From the NCBI GenBank assembly GCA_016126655.1, contig CP065955.1, positions 1,161,001-1,225,000 of the forward strand: a DNA stretch of 64,000 bases. Direction: 5' to 3'. The notes beneath the pieces were generated by a model. It was not told the origin of the DNA. It saw only the letters and a list, made by a program, of their open reading frames with translations, and did no database searches. Below are positions 1 through 9,289 of the stretch, in pieces. Numbering within the stretch: the stretch's first letter is position 1; each line of letters begins with the position of its first letter. Source of the stretch: Aerococcaceae bacterium zg-1292. GTDB lineage: Bacteria; Bacillota; Bacilli; Lactobacillales; Aerococcaceae. The position numbers and the translations under genes are program-made.

Positions 1-1
1 T

Positions 2-421
2 CCAGGGACACACATTCAATTAACGTATTCAATCGATGGGATTGAAGAAACAAAGCACGTACCGATGATGACACTTCAACCAGGTGCAAATGTATTGACT
101 GTCTATTATCCATTGAGCGGATTGATTGAGAATCGAGTATATCGCTTTAAAGTGGTTGCTGAATTGAACAAAACTAGCAGCGTTAATATACCTGCCGATG
201 GGATTGTCGCTTCTATTTCAGGTCAAGGATTAGCTGCAGAAAAAGGATGGGACGGTCGTATTGAATTATCCGACACATTTATTCGAAAACGGAAAAAAGG
301 GGAGTATTTACTCTCTATACGTGATCAAGTAATGATTGATGCCGTTGAAAAGGAAGAAACAACAGCCAGTGAAACATTTGAGAGAATGAATACATTTAAT
401 AATAATAATTTGAGGGGGTAA
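2..421 (+). CDS. Phage structural protein, 5' end outside window
   Basis: The reading frame is open from base 2, so the gene starts before the window and only its last 139 codons are seen. I infer a tail or baseplate protein from position: it is followed directly by another structural-type protein, a holin and an endolysin. The sequence is beta-rich with no motif I recognise, and it ends in an Asn-rich tail before the stop. The spacing of 5 bp to the next gene indicates one late operon. A bacterial surface protein is unlikely in this context. The precise role is unknown. Confidence 0.6.
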   Translation, partial: PGTHIQLTYSIDGIEETKHVPMMTLQPGANVLTVYYPLSGLIENRVYRFKVVAELNKTSSVNIPADGIVASISGQGLAAEKGWDGRIELSDTFIRKRKKGEYLLSIRDQVMIDAVEKEETTASETFERMNTFNNNNLRG

Positions 422-426
422 CATTT

Positions 427-1794
427 ATGAAAGGTCATACCAAGATAGAGCTAACTGATATTAAAAGTGGTGAAATTTCTATCATAGAGGAAGAAAACGA
501 AATCACGCGTGCCCTCGATTATATTTATAATCATAATTTGGGTGGATTAATGTATAGTGCTGATCCTAATTCAATGAATTCAAAACGGCATTTATTTCCG
601 ATTATCGAACATACATTAAATGGTATTTTGTTATTTAGCCAGGTCAATCAAAAGGAATCGGGTATTTATGCTCCCTCAGTCAATTCGGTTGTTGGCTACG
701 CTTCAAATGAAATCAATACGACAGAAGATGCGAAACGTGGAAGTTACAATAAACATGAGTCGGGGAAAGTAACTAATGGCTATCGTCATGTTTGGGATTT
801 TGCGACCAATCAAGGGAATGGAAAGATTTTAAGTCTTTCTTTAACTCACGACCAAGGGGGACGTGCCTATTTTGGGTCAGCGTTTGAAAAACAAACCGTT
901 ATTATTCGACTAACAACGATTAAAAATGAAATTGACGATTATACGCTTACAAAATATACACACTTAGTAGAAGGTGATGTTGAAAACAATCGTTTAATTA
1001 CCATCACACCTGAAGATAAGAAATTAATCATTCGAAAATATTGGGAACCTTTCAGCAAAATTAGTATTTTAGATAGTCTTGGTGGTGAAAATCATGAACC
1101 ACTTGAGACCTATGAAATATATCCTACTCATTTTATTCCAGACGGCATCTATGATTATACATTTTTAGATGGGAAAAATGGGTATTGGTATGGTTTCAGT
1201 TTAAAGAATGAACGATACAATCAGACATTAACTCAGATTAAAATTAACAAAGAGAGTCGACAATTTACAGAGCGAACGATAAATTTACAAGATAACAAGA
1301 TTTATAATTTGAAAATACGTTCAACGACTGCTGTTAAGAAATCACTGAGTGGTATTGAATCGTTAGTCATTCGGGGTAATTATTTTTATATTCCTTTATC
1401 ATCTGGTAATAAAATCTTAAAAATGCATTTAGAAAACGATGCTGATTTTGAATTGCTCGGGGAGGAAGTACTGACTTCAGATTTTTCTAAGGGGATGTTA
1501 GCTTTTAATGACTTTATTTTATCATCCAATTATCTTATTGACTCAAATGATAAGATTCAAATGATTCAAACGATGAGTGTAGATTTTAATTTTAGCTTTT
1601 CGATTCAATGGGGACCGTTTATGCTGGCGTATACTTCTTATAGCCCTACGAATGGTCCGACAGTGATTGAAAAACGACTGAATTTAATCACTCCCTATCT
1701 CGCGACTATTAATAATTTAGCACAACCGGTAGTTAAAACAGCAGATAAAACAATGAAAATTATCTATACAGTTACAGAAACGGAGGAATCATAA
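427..1794 (+). CDS. Probable phage tail / receptor-binding protein
   Basis: This is a 455-residue soluble protein with no signal peptide or membrane segment, rich in Tyr, Asn and Thr, with repeated short beta-like stretches in its middle and C-terminal parts. I do not recognise a catalytic motif. It starts after a GAGGGGG ribosome-binding site and its stop overlaps the holin start by one base. Position between the upstream structural gene and the lysis cassette is where tail-tip, fibre or receptor-binding proteins of Gram-positive siphophages usually lie, so that role is inferred from synteny only. Confidence 0.55.
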   Translation: MKGHTKIELTDIKSGEISIIEEENEITRALDYIYNHNLGGLMYSADPNSMNSKRHLFPIIEHTLNGILLFSQVNQKESGIYAPSVNSVVGYASNEINTTEDAKRGSYNKHESGKVTNGYRHVWDFATNQGNGKILSLSLTHDQGGRAYFGSAFEKQTVIIRLTTIKNEIDDYTLTKYTHLVEGDVENNRLITITPEDKKLIIRKYWEPFSKISILDSLGGENHEPLETYEIYPTHFIPDGIYDYTFLDGKNGYWYGFSLKNERYNQTLTQIKINKESRQFTERTINLQDNKIYNLKIRSTTAVKKSLSGIESLVIRGNYFYIPLSSGNKILKMHLENDADFELLGEEVLTSDFSKGMLAFNDFILSSNYLIDSNDKIQMIQTMSVDFNFSFSIQWGPFMLAYTSYSPTNGPTVIEKRLNLITPYLATINNLAQPVVKTADKTMKIIYTVTETEES

Positions 1795-2186
1795 TGGATA
1801 TCATGGTAAAACATATGACAGTATTTGGTGGGGTTTTAGGTTGGTTATTAGGTGAATTAGACGGCTTCTTATATGCCTTAGTCGTGTTTGTGATACTTGA
1901 TTATTTAACTGGGATTATGGCGGCGATTGTTGAGAAACGTTTATCCAGTGAACAAGGGTTTAAAGGAATATTTAAGAAAATAACCTTATTTACTTTAGTA
2001 GCGTTAGCGCATATTATTGATAATGAAATTTTGAAAAAAGGTGGGGCTGTCCGAATGGCCGTCATCTTTTTTTATTTAGCCAATGAAGGATTGAGCATCT
2101 TAGAAAACGTCACTCGAATGGGTGTAAACGTCCCCCCGCAATTACGTAGTGTATTAGAAAAGATTAACGAGAAGGAGGTGAAGTAG
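1794..2186 (+). CDS. Phage holin, phi29/Cp-1-type family
   Basis: This 130-residue membrane protein would form the cytoplasmic-membrane lesion that releases the endolysin. It has hydrophobic segments at about residues 8-35, 60-75 and 80-98. The motif DYLTGIMAA near residue 38, with a following charged GFKGIFKK stretch, is typical of the toxin-secretion/phage-lysis holin family. The start overlaps the preceding stop (TAATG) behind a GGAGG site. The endolysin follows after 2 bp, giving the classical holin-endolysin pair. Identification as a holin is secure at family level. Confidence 0.88.
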   Translation: MDIMVKHMTVFGGVLGWLLGELDGFLYALVVFVILDYLTGIMAAIVEKRLSSEQGFKGIFKKITLFTLVALAHIIDNEILKKGGAVRMAVIFFYLANEGLSILENVTRMGVNVPPQLRSVLEKINEKEVK

Positions 2187-2188
2187 TA

Positions 2189-3388
2189 ATGTTAGAGAAA
2201 GTACTTTTTATTGCCAATCAATATGTAGGAGCTCCTAAGTACGGAACAGCTCATAAAGAGTTAGTGGATACTTATAATGCCGCTCGCCCTTTACCACAAG
2301 GATACCGAGTTACGTATGACGATGATTGGTGTGATGTGTTTGTTTCAAGTGTGTTTATTAAAGCCGGTGTTTCTAAGTTAATTGGTAGAGAATGCGGCGT
2401 GCAACGTCATATACAGTTGTTTAAGCAATTAGGTATTTGGCTGGGAGAAACAAAGCCACAACGTGGAGATATCATTACGTTTGATTGGGATCGTGGTGGT
2501 TTTGCTGATCATATAGGTATCGTTGAGGATGTATCTGGAGATACCGTCAAAACGATTGAAGGTAATAGTAATGGAAAAGTTAGTCGCAATCACTTTAAGT
2601 GGAATGATGCCAGAATCGTGGGGTATGCCAGACCAAAATATAAACAACAAACGATGAACAAACCATCAATTGATATTCTTGTAAAAGAAGTATTGGCAGG
2701 TAAGCATGGGGTTGGCGAAGAACGCAAACATTCCTTAGGAATTAATTATGACGCAGTCCAAAAGAAAGTGAATGAGATACTTTCCAAACCAGATGAGATA
2801 GCATTGACTTATCGAAGTGAGACATTACGTAAATATCACTTAGATCTGATTTTGAAATTGTGCAAGCAATATCAGATAATACCTTCCTTTGCGATTACAG
2901 TACTGCACTTTGAAGGAATGTGGGGACATTCGTTTGTAGGGCGTAGTGACAATAATTGGGGTGGTATGACCTGGACAGGAAGTGTTAAACGTCCAAGTGG
3001 AGTGGTAGTATCAAAAGGAAGTGCTCGACCGCAATCAGAAGGCGGTCATTATATTCGCTATCAAAGTGTAGAAGATTTTCTCATAGATTGGTTTTATTTA
3101 TTACGTCAAGGTGGTTCTTACCGTGTGAGTGGTCAGAAGACTTTCCGTGAATCCGTGCAAGGGTTATTCCAAATTGGTGGAGCAACCTATAATTATGCTG
3201 CAACGCCGTATGAAACGTATCTTATCCGAGTGGTGTCACGTAAGACGAGCATTGAATCGGAAACGGGTATTTCATTGGAACGGTGGGACCCAAAAGAATT
3301 AAAAAACTATAAAGAATCGACAACCGTTATTGAAGATGATTATGAAATTGTCGTCAATGGTGTTAAGTACGTGTTGGTAAAACAATAA
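2189..3388 (+). CDS. Endolysin: CHAP-like peptidase plus glucosaminidase
   Basis: This 399-residue peptidoglycan hydrolase has two catalytic parts. The N-terminal part (about residues 1-150) is a CHAP/NlpC-like amidase or endopeptidase, with candidate nucleophile Cys in DDDWCDVFVSS and His in ADHIGIVE. The second part (about residues 195-370) resembles GH73-type N-acetylglucosaminidase, with a candidate catalytic Glu in LHFEGMWG and the NNWGGMTW motif. There is no signal peptide, so export depends on the adjacent holin. It starts at an ATG after a perfect GAAGGAGGTG site. A terminator follows, which closes the late lysis operon. Confidence 0.88.
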   Translation: MLEKVLFIANQYVGAPKYGTAHKELVDTYNAARPLPQGYRVTYDDDWCDVFVSSVFIKAGVSKLIGRECGVQRHIQLFKQLGIWLGETKPQRGDIITFDWDRGGFADHIGIVEDVSGDTVKTIEGNSNGKVSRNHFKWNDARIVGYARPKYKQQTMNKPSIDILVKEVLAGKHGVGEERKHSLGINYDAVQKKVNEILSKPDEIALTYRSETLRKYHLDLILKLCKQYQIIPSFAITVLHFEGMWGHSFVGRSDNNWGGMTWTGSVKRPSGVVVSKGSARPQSEGGHYIRYQSVEDFLIDWFYLLRQGGSYRVSGQKTFRESVQGLFQIGGATYNYAATPYETYLIRVVSRKTSIESETGISLERWDPKELKNYKESTTVIEDDYEIVVNGVKYVLVKQ

Positions 3389-3400
3389 TCATTTACTCAT

Positions 3401-3441
3401 TGCCTATTTTGGTCTTTTGACTGAAATAGGCACTTTTTTTG
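3401..3441 (+). terminator. Terminator of phage late operon
   Basis: Arms TGCCTATTT and GAAATAGGCA form a GC-capped hairpin followed by a run of T. It lies 13 bp after the endolysin stop and separates the lysis genes from the recombination module. Confidence 0.85.
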
Positions 3442-3551
3442 TTTTAAGGGTTAATTAAACCATGCATTTTGTTGCCTGTAAGTATAGAGGGATAAATATC
3501 AGTTCTTATTTTGAATGTTTTTGTCCTTTATCTATCGAGGAGGTAATAATA

Positions 3552-3956
3552 GTGAATCTTGAACAGAAAAATAGAGTGAAATATTTAAGACATAAAGGGC
3601 TAGGATATACAGCGATAGCGGATATTTTAGAAGTGTCAGTGAATACAGTGAAAAGTTATTGTCAGAGAAACCATTTAGGGCAAAAGAAGATTAACGAACC
3701 CAATAGTCTGTGCGATGGATGTGGACAATTGATAATACAAGTCAGAGGACGGAAGAAAAAGCGATTTTGTTGTGATGAATGTAGGCATCGTTGGTGGAAT
3801 GCAAACCAACATCTTGTCAATAAGAAAGCACATTATCATCTAACCTGCGAACACTGCAAGAAAAGCTTTACTTCTTATGGAAACAATCAACGAAAGTATT
3901 GTTGTCATGGTTGTTATATCCAAGATCGTTTTGGAGGTGACTGCAATGCAAGTTAG
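3552..3956 (+). CDS. HTH and zinc-ribbon protein of recombinase module
   Basis: The GTG at this position is chosen over upstream in-frame codons because it follows a strong GAGGAGG site; it gives a 134-residue protein. Residues 1-45 contain a sigma-70/LuxR-like helix-turn-helix (GYTAIADILEVSVNTVKSY). Two Cys clusters follow: CDGCG...CCDEC and CEHCKK...CCHGC, each a probable zinc ribbon. Proteins of this layout commonly accompany tandem serine-recombinase genes in Firmicutes elements. DNA binding is likely; a role as recombination directionality factor or regulator is a guess. It overlaps the next gene by 11 bases. Confidence 0.6.
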   Translation: MNLEQKNRVKYLRHKGLGYTAIADILEVSVNTVKSYCQRNHLGQKKINEPNSLCDGCGQLIIQVRGRKKKRFCCDECRHRWWNANQHLVNKKAHYHLTCEHCKKSFTSYGNNQRKYCCHGCYIQDRFGGDCNAS

Positions 3957-4158
3957 TCAAGGGAGTCCATTAAGACAAAAAACATCGCCACGAGTATTTG
4001 ACGAAAAGTCTATGATTTTGGATTTTGAGTATGAAATGGTTCAGAAGTTAACGGTTCAGTTACATCAAAAAGGACTGTTATCAGAGTCTGAGTGTGAACG
4101 AATTCAAGCGTTAAATAAGCAGACTTTTTCTCCATTATATAAAGAGATTATGGTGTAG
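3946..4158 (+). CDS. SHOCT-domain small protein
   Basis: This 70-residue protein starts at an ATG behind TTGGAGGTGA. Its C-terminal half (VQKLTVQLHQKGLLSESECERI) matches the short SHOCT pattern: a helix, a Gly turn, then an acidic helix. Such proteins are often found directly upstream of large serine recombinases in phage and ICE modules. The function is not established. It overlaps the zinc-ribbon gene and lies 61 bp before the first recombinase, so the module is probably co-transcribed. Confidence 0.6.
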   Translation: MQVSQGSPLRQKTSPRVFDEKSMILDFEYEMVQKLTVQLHQKGLLSESECERIQALNKQTFSPLYKEIMV

Positions 4159-4219
4159 GAACTTGCTTATTTTAGGGTTTTGAGTGATATATAGTACTGA
4201 CCAAAAAGGAGGTGATACA

Positions 4220-5785
4220 ATGGGAAGAATAACAAAGATTGAACCTTGCTATAAAAAATTAAAAAGCAAAAAGGTACGAGTAGCAGCTTATGCGAGAGTT
4301 TCAACAGATAGTGACGAGCAATTACTAAGTTTAGAAACTCAAAAAGAGCATTATCAAACGATTATCCAGACAAACCCAAGTTGGGAATACGTTGGATTGT
4401 ATGTTGATGAGGGTATAAGTGGGACAAGTACTGAAAAAAGACAAGATTTACAAAGACTTTTAACAGACTGTGAGCAAGGAAAAATTGATCGAGTGATGAC
4501 GAAGTCAATTAGTCGATTTTCTCGTAATACTGTCGATTGCTTAGAGATGATTCGTAAATTATCAAGTTTAGGGGTATATCTATATTTTGAAAAAGAAAAT
4601 ATAGATACTGAAAAGATGAGTTCGGAATTGATGGTTTCAATTTTAAGCTCAATTGCTGAAAGTGAGTCACATTCTATCTCAGAAAACAGCAAATGGTCGA
4701 TTAAGCGACGATTTGAGATTGGAACCTATATTATCGCTACGCCACCCTACGGTTATCAAAATGTGGCAGGAACTATGATGATTATTCCTGAAGAAGCAGA
4801 AGTTGTAAAAGAAATTTTTCGGCAATCGATATCAGGAATGGGTACTTATCTTATTGCGAAGGCATTGAATTCTAGAAGCATCCCTACTAAAAGAGGAGGT
4901 GTTTGGCATTCTTCGACTGTCCAGAAGATTCTTACCAATTTAAGTTATACTGGGTACTTAATTTTACAAAAAACATATACGGATGAGAACTTTGGGCGTC
5001 ATACAAATTATGGCGAAGAGGATCAATACATGATTCGAAATCATCATGAAGCGATTATATCGCACGAAGATTTTGAACTCGCACAAAAAGGGATGGAACA
5101 AAGAGCGCTCGACAAAGGGATTACCACAGGTGAAGGAAAGTATCACCAGCGGTATGCTTTATCAGGAAAGATTAAATGTGGTTGTTGTGGAACTTCGTTT
5201 AAACGAAGGGTGAGACGGAAGAATTCTGGGAAAGTTATTTTCTGGGCATGTAAAGAGCATATCAAACATAAAGAAAATTGTTCGATGCAGAGTGTAGATG
5301 AACATTGGATTCAGCAAGCTTATATGCAGATGATGAACAAATTGGCACAATGTCATCCAGTAGTACTCAAGCCTTTTGTTGAGGGATTGAGAGGTAGTAA
5401 TCAAAAACAAGCAATTCATGAAGTTGTTGATATTGACTCTCAATTAGCAAAATTAAATGAACAGCAACAGGTGATGATGCAGTTGTTTGCGAGTGGCTAC
5501 CTGGAAAGAGATGTGTTTTATGAGGAAAACTTACAGTTGCAACATGAAATAGATGATTTAGAAAACCAAAAACAAATACTAAGTAATATTATCAATGGTG
5601 ATTTGACACATCTACAAGAAGCGAAAAAATTGTTGAGATTCGTAAGTAGTAAACCTAAAATAGATGACTTTAATCATGACGAGTTTAGTGAAGCTGTTGA
5701 GAGGATTACAATTCTAGCACGCAATCGTTACATCTTTCATTTGAAGTGTGGATTGAATTTTACAGAGGAGGTTGAATTAAAATGA
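4220..5785 (+). CDS. Large serine recombinase 1
   Basis: This 521-residue site-specific recombinase would cut and rejoin attachment sites during integration or excision. The ATG was chosen because it follows AAAGGAGGTGA; an in-frame ATG 36 bases upstream has no such site. The resolvase catalytic domain spans about residues 18-160, with the nucleophile Ser28 in AYARVSTDS and the active-site motif KSISRFSRN. A recombinase domain (about 185-290), a zinc ribbon (CGCCG...C) and a C-terminal helical coiled-coil follow. The stop overlaps the next start (ATGA), so translation is probably coupled. Confidence 0.92.
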   Translation: MGRITKIEPCYKKLKSKKVRVAAYARVSTDSDEQLLSLETQKEHYQTIIQTNPSWEYVGLYVDEGISGTSTEKRQDLQRLLTDCEQGKIDRVMTKSISRFSRNTVDCLEMIRKLSSLGVYLYFEKENIDTEKMSSELMVSILSSIAESESHSISENSKWSIKRRFEIGTYIIATPPYGYQNVAGTMMIIPEEAEVVKEIFRQSISGMGTYLIAKALNSRSIPTKRGGVWHSSTVQKILTNLSYTGYLILQKTYTDENFGRHTNYGEEDQYMIRNHHEAIISHEDFELAQKGMEQRALDKGITTGEGKYHQRYALSGKIKCGCCGTSFKRRVRRKNSGKVIFWACKEHIKHKENCSMQSVDEHWIQQAYMQMMNKLAQCHPVVLKPFVEGLRGSNQKQAIHEVVDIDSQLAKLNEQQQVMMQLFASGYLERDVFYEENLQLQHEIDDLENQKQILSNIINGDLTHLQEAKKLLRFVSSKPKIDDFNHDEFSEAVERITILARNRYIFHLKCGLNFTEEVELK

Positions 5786-6192
5786 GTCATATTCCTTACG
5801 GATATAGAATCCATAACGGCGAAGTAGTAAAAGATGAAAATGAAGCTTCAAAGATAAAAGCATTATTCAATCACTATCTTGTCAGCAAATCGATGAGAGC
5901 TTCTGCGAAAGAAGTGGGGATTGATAAAGTGCATTCTGCTATCGGTAGGATATTACGTAATAAAACGTATTTAGGAAACGAGTTTTACCCTCAAATTATT
6001 GAATCAGAGTTATTTGAAAAGGTTCAAGAGTTAAGAGAACAAAATGCCTTTAATCAAAACCGCACCAAAGTCACAGACGCTGAGAATAAAGCAACGATTA
6101 TTCCTAATTACCAAGTGGAGAAAATCAAACAACAATTTGATAATCCGTATCAACAAGCAGAGTATGTCTATTATCAAATTAAGGAGGTTTGA
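5782..6192 (+). CDS. Recombinase-domain protein lacking the catalytic domain
   Basis: This 136-residue protein resembles only the middle recombinase domain of large serine recombinases: [10 protein letters not shown] near the start and [15 protein letters not shown] near residue 60. It has no resolvase domain and no nucleophile Ser. It overlaps the upstream recombinase by 4 bases and lies 2 bp before the next, so it is fixed inside a three-gene operon with its own GAGG site. Its intact frame argues against a pseudogene. I infer a DNA-binding accessory subunit. Confidence 0.7.
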   Translation: MSHIPYGYRIHNGEVVKDENEASKIKALFNHYLVSKSMRASAKEVGIDKVHSAIGRILRNKTYLGNEFYPQIIESELFEKVQELREQNAFNQNRTKVTDAENKATIIPNYQVEKIKQQFDNPYQQAEYVYYQIKEV

Positions 6193-6194
6193 AA

Positions 6195-7766
6195 ATGAGT
6201 GGAAAGGTAACATTGATACCGGCTCGTAAAAGAGCGGGTAACAACATTGTTAAAAAGAAAGAAATATCGAAATTGAAAGTTGTGGCTTATTGCCGAGTGA
6301 GTACAGACAGTGAAGAACAAGCAGGAAGTTACGAAGCTCAAGTTCAACACTATACAGATTACATCAATAGAAACAACGAATGGGAATTTGCCGGTATTTA
6401 TTCAGATGAGGGCATTTCTGGAACAAATATTAAAAAGCGCGAAGGATTTAATGACATGATTAGCGACTGTATGGCAGGGAAAATCGATATGATAATAACA
6501 AAATCAATCAGTCGCTTTGCAAGAAATACTATTGACTGCTTAAAATTTGTAAGGCAGTTAAAGGAGAAGAAAATCCCAATTATTTTTGAAAAAGAGAACA
6601 TCAATACGATGGAAGCCAGTGGGGAGTTGCTATTAACCATTATGGCTTCATTAGCACAGCAAGAATCAGCATCATTATCGCAAAACGTGAAGTTGGGATT
6701 GCAGTTTCGATATCAAGAAGGCAAGGTGCAGGTGAATCATAATCACTTCCTTGGATACACTAAGGACGATGATGGGAATTTGATTATTGATGAAGAAGAA
6801 GCTAAAGTTGTTAAACGCATTTTTAGAGAGTATCTTGACGGAGCGAGTTTACGAGATATTGCGATTGGGCTTGAGAAAGACGGTATCTTAACCGGAGGTA
6901 AAAAGAAAAAATGGCACCTGAGCACGATTCAAGGAATCTTACAGAACGAAAAATATATGGGAGATGCCTTATTACAAAAGACAATCACTACGGATTTTAT
7001 TGAAAAAATTCGGATAAAAAATGATGGGTCAGCACCACAGTATTATGTAAAAGACAGTCATGAACCTATTATTCCTAAAGATATATTTGTGCAGGTACAA
7101 GAGGAAATATTCAGGCGAGCAAATTTGCAGAGTGGGAAGCATACCAAGAAGAAACGAGTGTATTCAAGTAAATATGCATTATCAAGTATTTGTACCTGCT
7201 CAAAATGTGGGGATATTTATAGAAGACTAGCCTGGAATAATCGAGGTGTGAAATCAACAGTTTGGCGATGCTGCACACGAGTAGAAAACGGTCCATCCGC
7301 TTGTGACGCTCCAACCATACCTGAGAACGACTTGCATGAAGTGACGGTAAAGGCTATCAATCAGGTGTTAAAAATTTCACCAGAGACGCTAGAAAAATTA
7401 ATGAAGAATATTGAAACAGTTATACTGAATGAAACAATTATTGATTTAGCAGAGATTAATCAGCGCATAAATGAAAAGCAAGCAGAGCTTCTTAAATTAG
7501 TTCGTAGTAAACAGGACTACGATAGTTTGGCAGATGAAATTGATGTATTGAATGATCAAAAATACCAGATAATGATTGAGAAAGCAAATCAGGAAGAAAT
7601 GAAGCGGCGAATACTTGAAATGCAGGAATTCTTGAAGTCGAATCCACATGAAATGGTGGAATATGATGAAGTACTCGTAAGGAAATATATTAAGGGAATA
7701 ATGATTTATGATAATGGGTTTGTAGTTGAATTCAAGTCAGGAATTGCAATAAAAATCTATAAATAG
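6195..7766 (+). CDS. Large serine recombinase 2
   Basis: This 523-residue recombinase starts at an ATG 7 bases after AAGGAGG. The catalytic domain includes Ser35 in AYCRVSTDS and the motif KSISRFARN. The recombinase domain covers about residues 190-300 and a Cys4 zinc ribbon (CSKCG...CC) about 330-370, followed by a coiled-coil. It is clearly divergent from recombinase 1 in the same operon, but very similar to the broken recombinase at 13603-14573. Two complete catalytic recombinases plus the accessory protein suggest a multi-recombinase integration system. Confidence 0.92.
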   Translation: MSGKVTLIPARKRAGNNIVKKKEISKLKVVAYCRVSTDSEEQAGSYEAQVQHYTDYINRNNEWEFAGIYSDEGISGTNIKKREGFNDMISDCMAGKIDMIITKSISRFARNTIDCLKFVRQLKEKKIPIIFEKENINTMEASGELLLTIMASLAQQESASLSQNVKLGLQFRYQEGKVQVNHNHFLGYTKDDDGNLIIDEEEAKVVKRIFREYLDGASLRDIAIGLEKDGILTGGKKKKWHLSTIQGILQNEKYMGDALLQKTITTDFIEKIRIKNDGSAPQYYVKDSHEPIIPKDIFVQVQEEIFRRANLQSGKHTKKKRVYSSKYALSSICTCSKCGDIYRRLAWNNRGVKSTVWRCCTRVENGPSACDAPTIPENDLHEVTVKAINQVLKISPETLEKLMKNIETVILNETIIDLAEINQRINEKQAELLKLVRSKQDYDSLADEIDVLNDQKYQIMIEKANQEEMKRRILEMQEFLKSNPHEMVEYDEVLVRKYIKGIMIYDNGFVVEFKSGIAIKIYK

Positions 7767-7787
7767 AATTATTAATATATTCGGTGG

Positions 7788-7824
7788 AACACTCTGTCAG
7801 TAGCTATGACTGGGTGTTGTTTTG
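7788..7824 (+). terminator. Terminator after recombinase operon
   Basis: Outer arms AACACTC/GGGTGTT and inner arms GTCA/TGAC form a hairpin followed by GTTTTG. It lies 21 bp after the stop of recombinase 2. The T-run is short. Confidence 0.6.
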
Positions 7825-7874
7825 TTGTATAATTAATATGTGTTGTTACATTAAATATAATAGGATGTGATAAG

Positions 7875-8660
7875 TTGCAAAGCTGTAAATTATGTCATGA
7901 GGAGACAGAGTTAAAAAAAAGTCATCTTATACCAAAATTAGTATATAAAAGGAATAAGGGACATAAAAATTCTAGGTTTAGATCGTTGCACAACATAAAA
8001 GAAATAATGCAGGATGGTGAGAAGTACTTTATGCTTTGCGGCGACTGTGAACAGAGGTTTAGTTGGTTTGAACAGAAATTTACACAAATCTTTTTTGATT
8101 CGTATTTGAAGACAAATAAATTGAAATCCATATCATCAAAAGAAGTTCAGAATTATATCTTAACAGTAGCATGGCGTATTTTATCAGATGATTTAGATAA
8201 AGAAGAAACTCTAAAAAATGATTTTTCTAGACCTTTATTTGAAAGATTTCGTGATGAATTGGGACAATATCTTTTGACAGTTGAAAAAAATAGAGTTTGT
8301 AAGCCACCAAAAAAATTTCGTAATTATGTATTTAAACTAAGCAGCTTAATCAGAAATAATAAATTTGAAGAGATAACTAAACATTATATATTTGGATATG
8401 TTATGTATTTTGAGAAGAGTGGCTCAATTTCTGTAATAGTATCTTATTCAGGATTAGTTTTTGTGACCGATTATATTTTCGATGATAAAGATAACCCTCG
8501 AATCATAATTATAAGACCACGCTTCTTTAAAGGTTTGATCAGAAAAAGAGAGATTGCAAACGAAATTGAATATTTGTTAGGGTGTGCCGAATCAAGGAAA
8601 GAACAGCAATTAACTGAAGGTATTCGGATAAAGATAGAAGAACGTTATAAAAGTGAATAA
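7875..8660 (+). CDS. Cys/His-rich orphan protein, possible phage cargo
   Basis: This 261-residue protein starts at TTG after a weak AGGATGTGA site. The N-terminus has CKLC, then a conserved-looking SHLIPK segment, then CGDCEQRFSWFE: four Cys and a His, suggesting a zinc-binding HNH-like or treble-clef fold. The rest is helical and basic without a recognised domain. A TATAAT box at 7828-7833 suggests its own promoter. It sits just outside the integrase operon, where prophages and ICEs often carry accessory (moron or defence) genes. A nuclease or defence role is inference; no function is claimed. Confidence 0.6.
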   Translation: MQSCKLCHEETELKKSHLIPKLVYKRNKGHKNSRFRSLHNIKEIMQDGEKYFMLCGDCEQRFSWFEQKFTQIFFDSYLKTNKLKSISSKEVQNYILTVAWRILSDDLDKEETLKNDFSRPLFERFRDELGQYLLTVEKNRVCKPPKKFRNYVFKLSSLIRNNKFEEITKHYIFGYVMYFEKSGSISVIVSYSGLVFVTDYIFDDKDNPRIIIIRPRFFKGLIRKREIANEIEYLLGCAESRKEQQLTEGIRIKIEERYKSE

Positions 8661-8911
8661 ACGATATTTATAGGAAAAGGTAATAAAATGGAATTTTTAA
8701 TTCTTCAGAAAAAATTAGTGCAGTGACAATTCAGAGATTAAGTTGTGTATTTCTTCATAAACAGTTTCCTATCGTTAAAAAGTATACTCGACCAATTCCC
8801 ACATACGAACATACACTTATGACATACTTAGTGTCGTGTCGAGCCATGTTGAGTGTGTGGTATTGATGTCAAAGGATGCACCCACTGAGTAGATGAAGTA
8901 TTGTCAATAAA
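8661..8911 (+). other. Non-genic stretch with a possible gene remnant
   Basis: Shifting frame by one base near 8700 opens a frame of about 60 codons (reading roughly IQRLSCVFLHKQFPIVKK) that runs to about 8867. I cannot assign it to a family. No promoter or structure is clear. It is probably an old gene remnant. Confidence 0.3.
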
Positions 8912-9009
8912 GGCTTATTCAATGGCTATCGTTAAAAGGTATCGGTAGGGTTGGGTAGGCTTTTTTGTTTTGAAGAAAAATGTATTGTGTGGGAAGTGGT
9001 CGATAGAAT
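8912..9009 (+). repeat. 98-bp direct repeat, copy 1
   Basis: This segment recurs at 18092-18188 in the same orientation with four substitutions and one T-run length change. Its first half is a terminator-like hairpin: GCTTATTCA pairs with TGGGTAGGC through some G-T pairs, with an inner CTATCG/CGGTAG stem, then TTTTTT. Copy 1 ends exactly where the IS66-like left end begins. Confidence 0.85.
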
Positions 9010-9091
9010 GTAAGCGTCCAAAACTCAGGTATCTATTCACCGACTAAATAACCTCTTATACTAGCAGTATCACTAATTAGGAGGAAACTCA

Positions 9092-9289
9092 ATGACAAAA
9101 CAAACAATTGTTCCAATCACACATAATCCGCACCCTATTCAACATAACAAGTATGATAATCGGAAAAATAAACCATAACTAAAGATTCGTATCCAACAGA
9201 TAGAAATAACGTTTTACGATTCATTAAATTTTGAGGTTATGAGTCAACTATTAGACAAGGTACTTACTTATGGCATTGAATCTCACTGA
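9092..9289 (+). pseudogene. IS66 OrfA (TnpA) with internal stop
   Basis: A single frame from an ATG after TTAGGAGG reads 28 codons, hits TAA at 9176-9178, then stays open for 36 more codons to a TGA at 9287. The second part (LNFEVMSQLLDKVL) has the shape of the C-terminus of IS66 OrfA. The overlap with TnpB is as in intact IS66 elements. It is inactivated by one nonsense codon and is also short at the N-terminus. Confidence 0.6.

Noticed and set aside
4354-4692. Reverse-strand open frames opposite the serine recombinases
   Set aside because: They mirror real coding sequence, have no ribosome sites and resemble no family.
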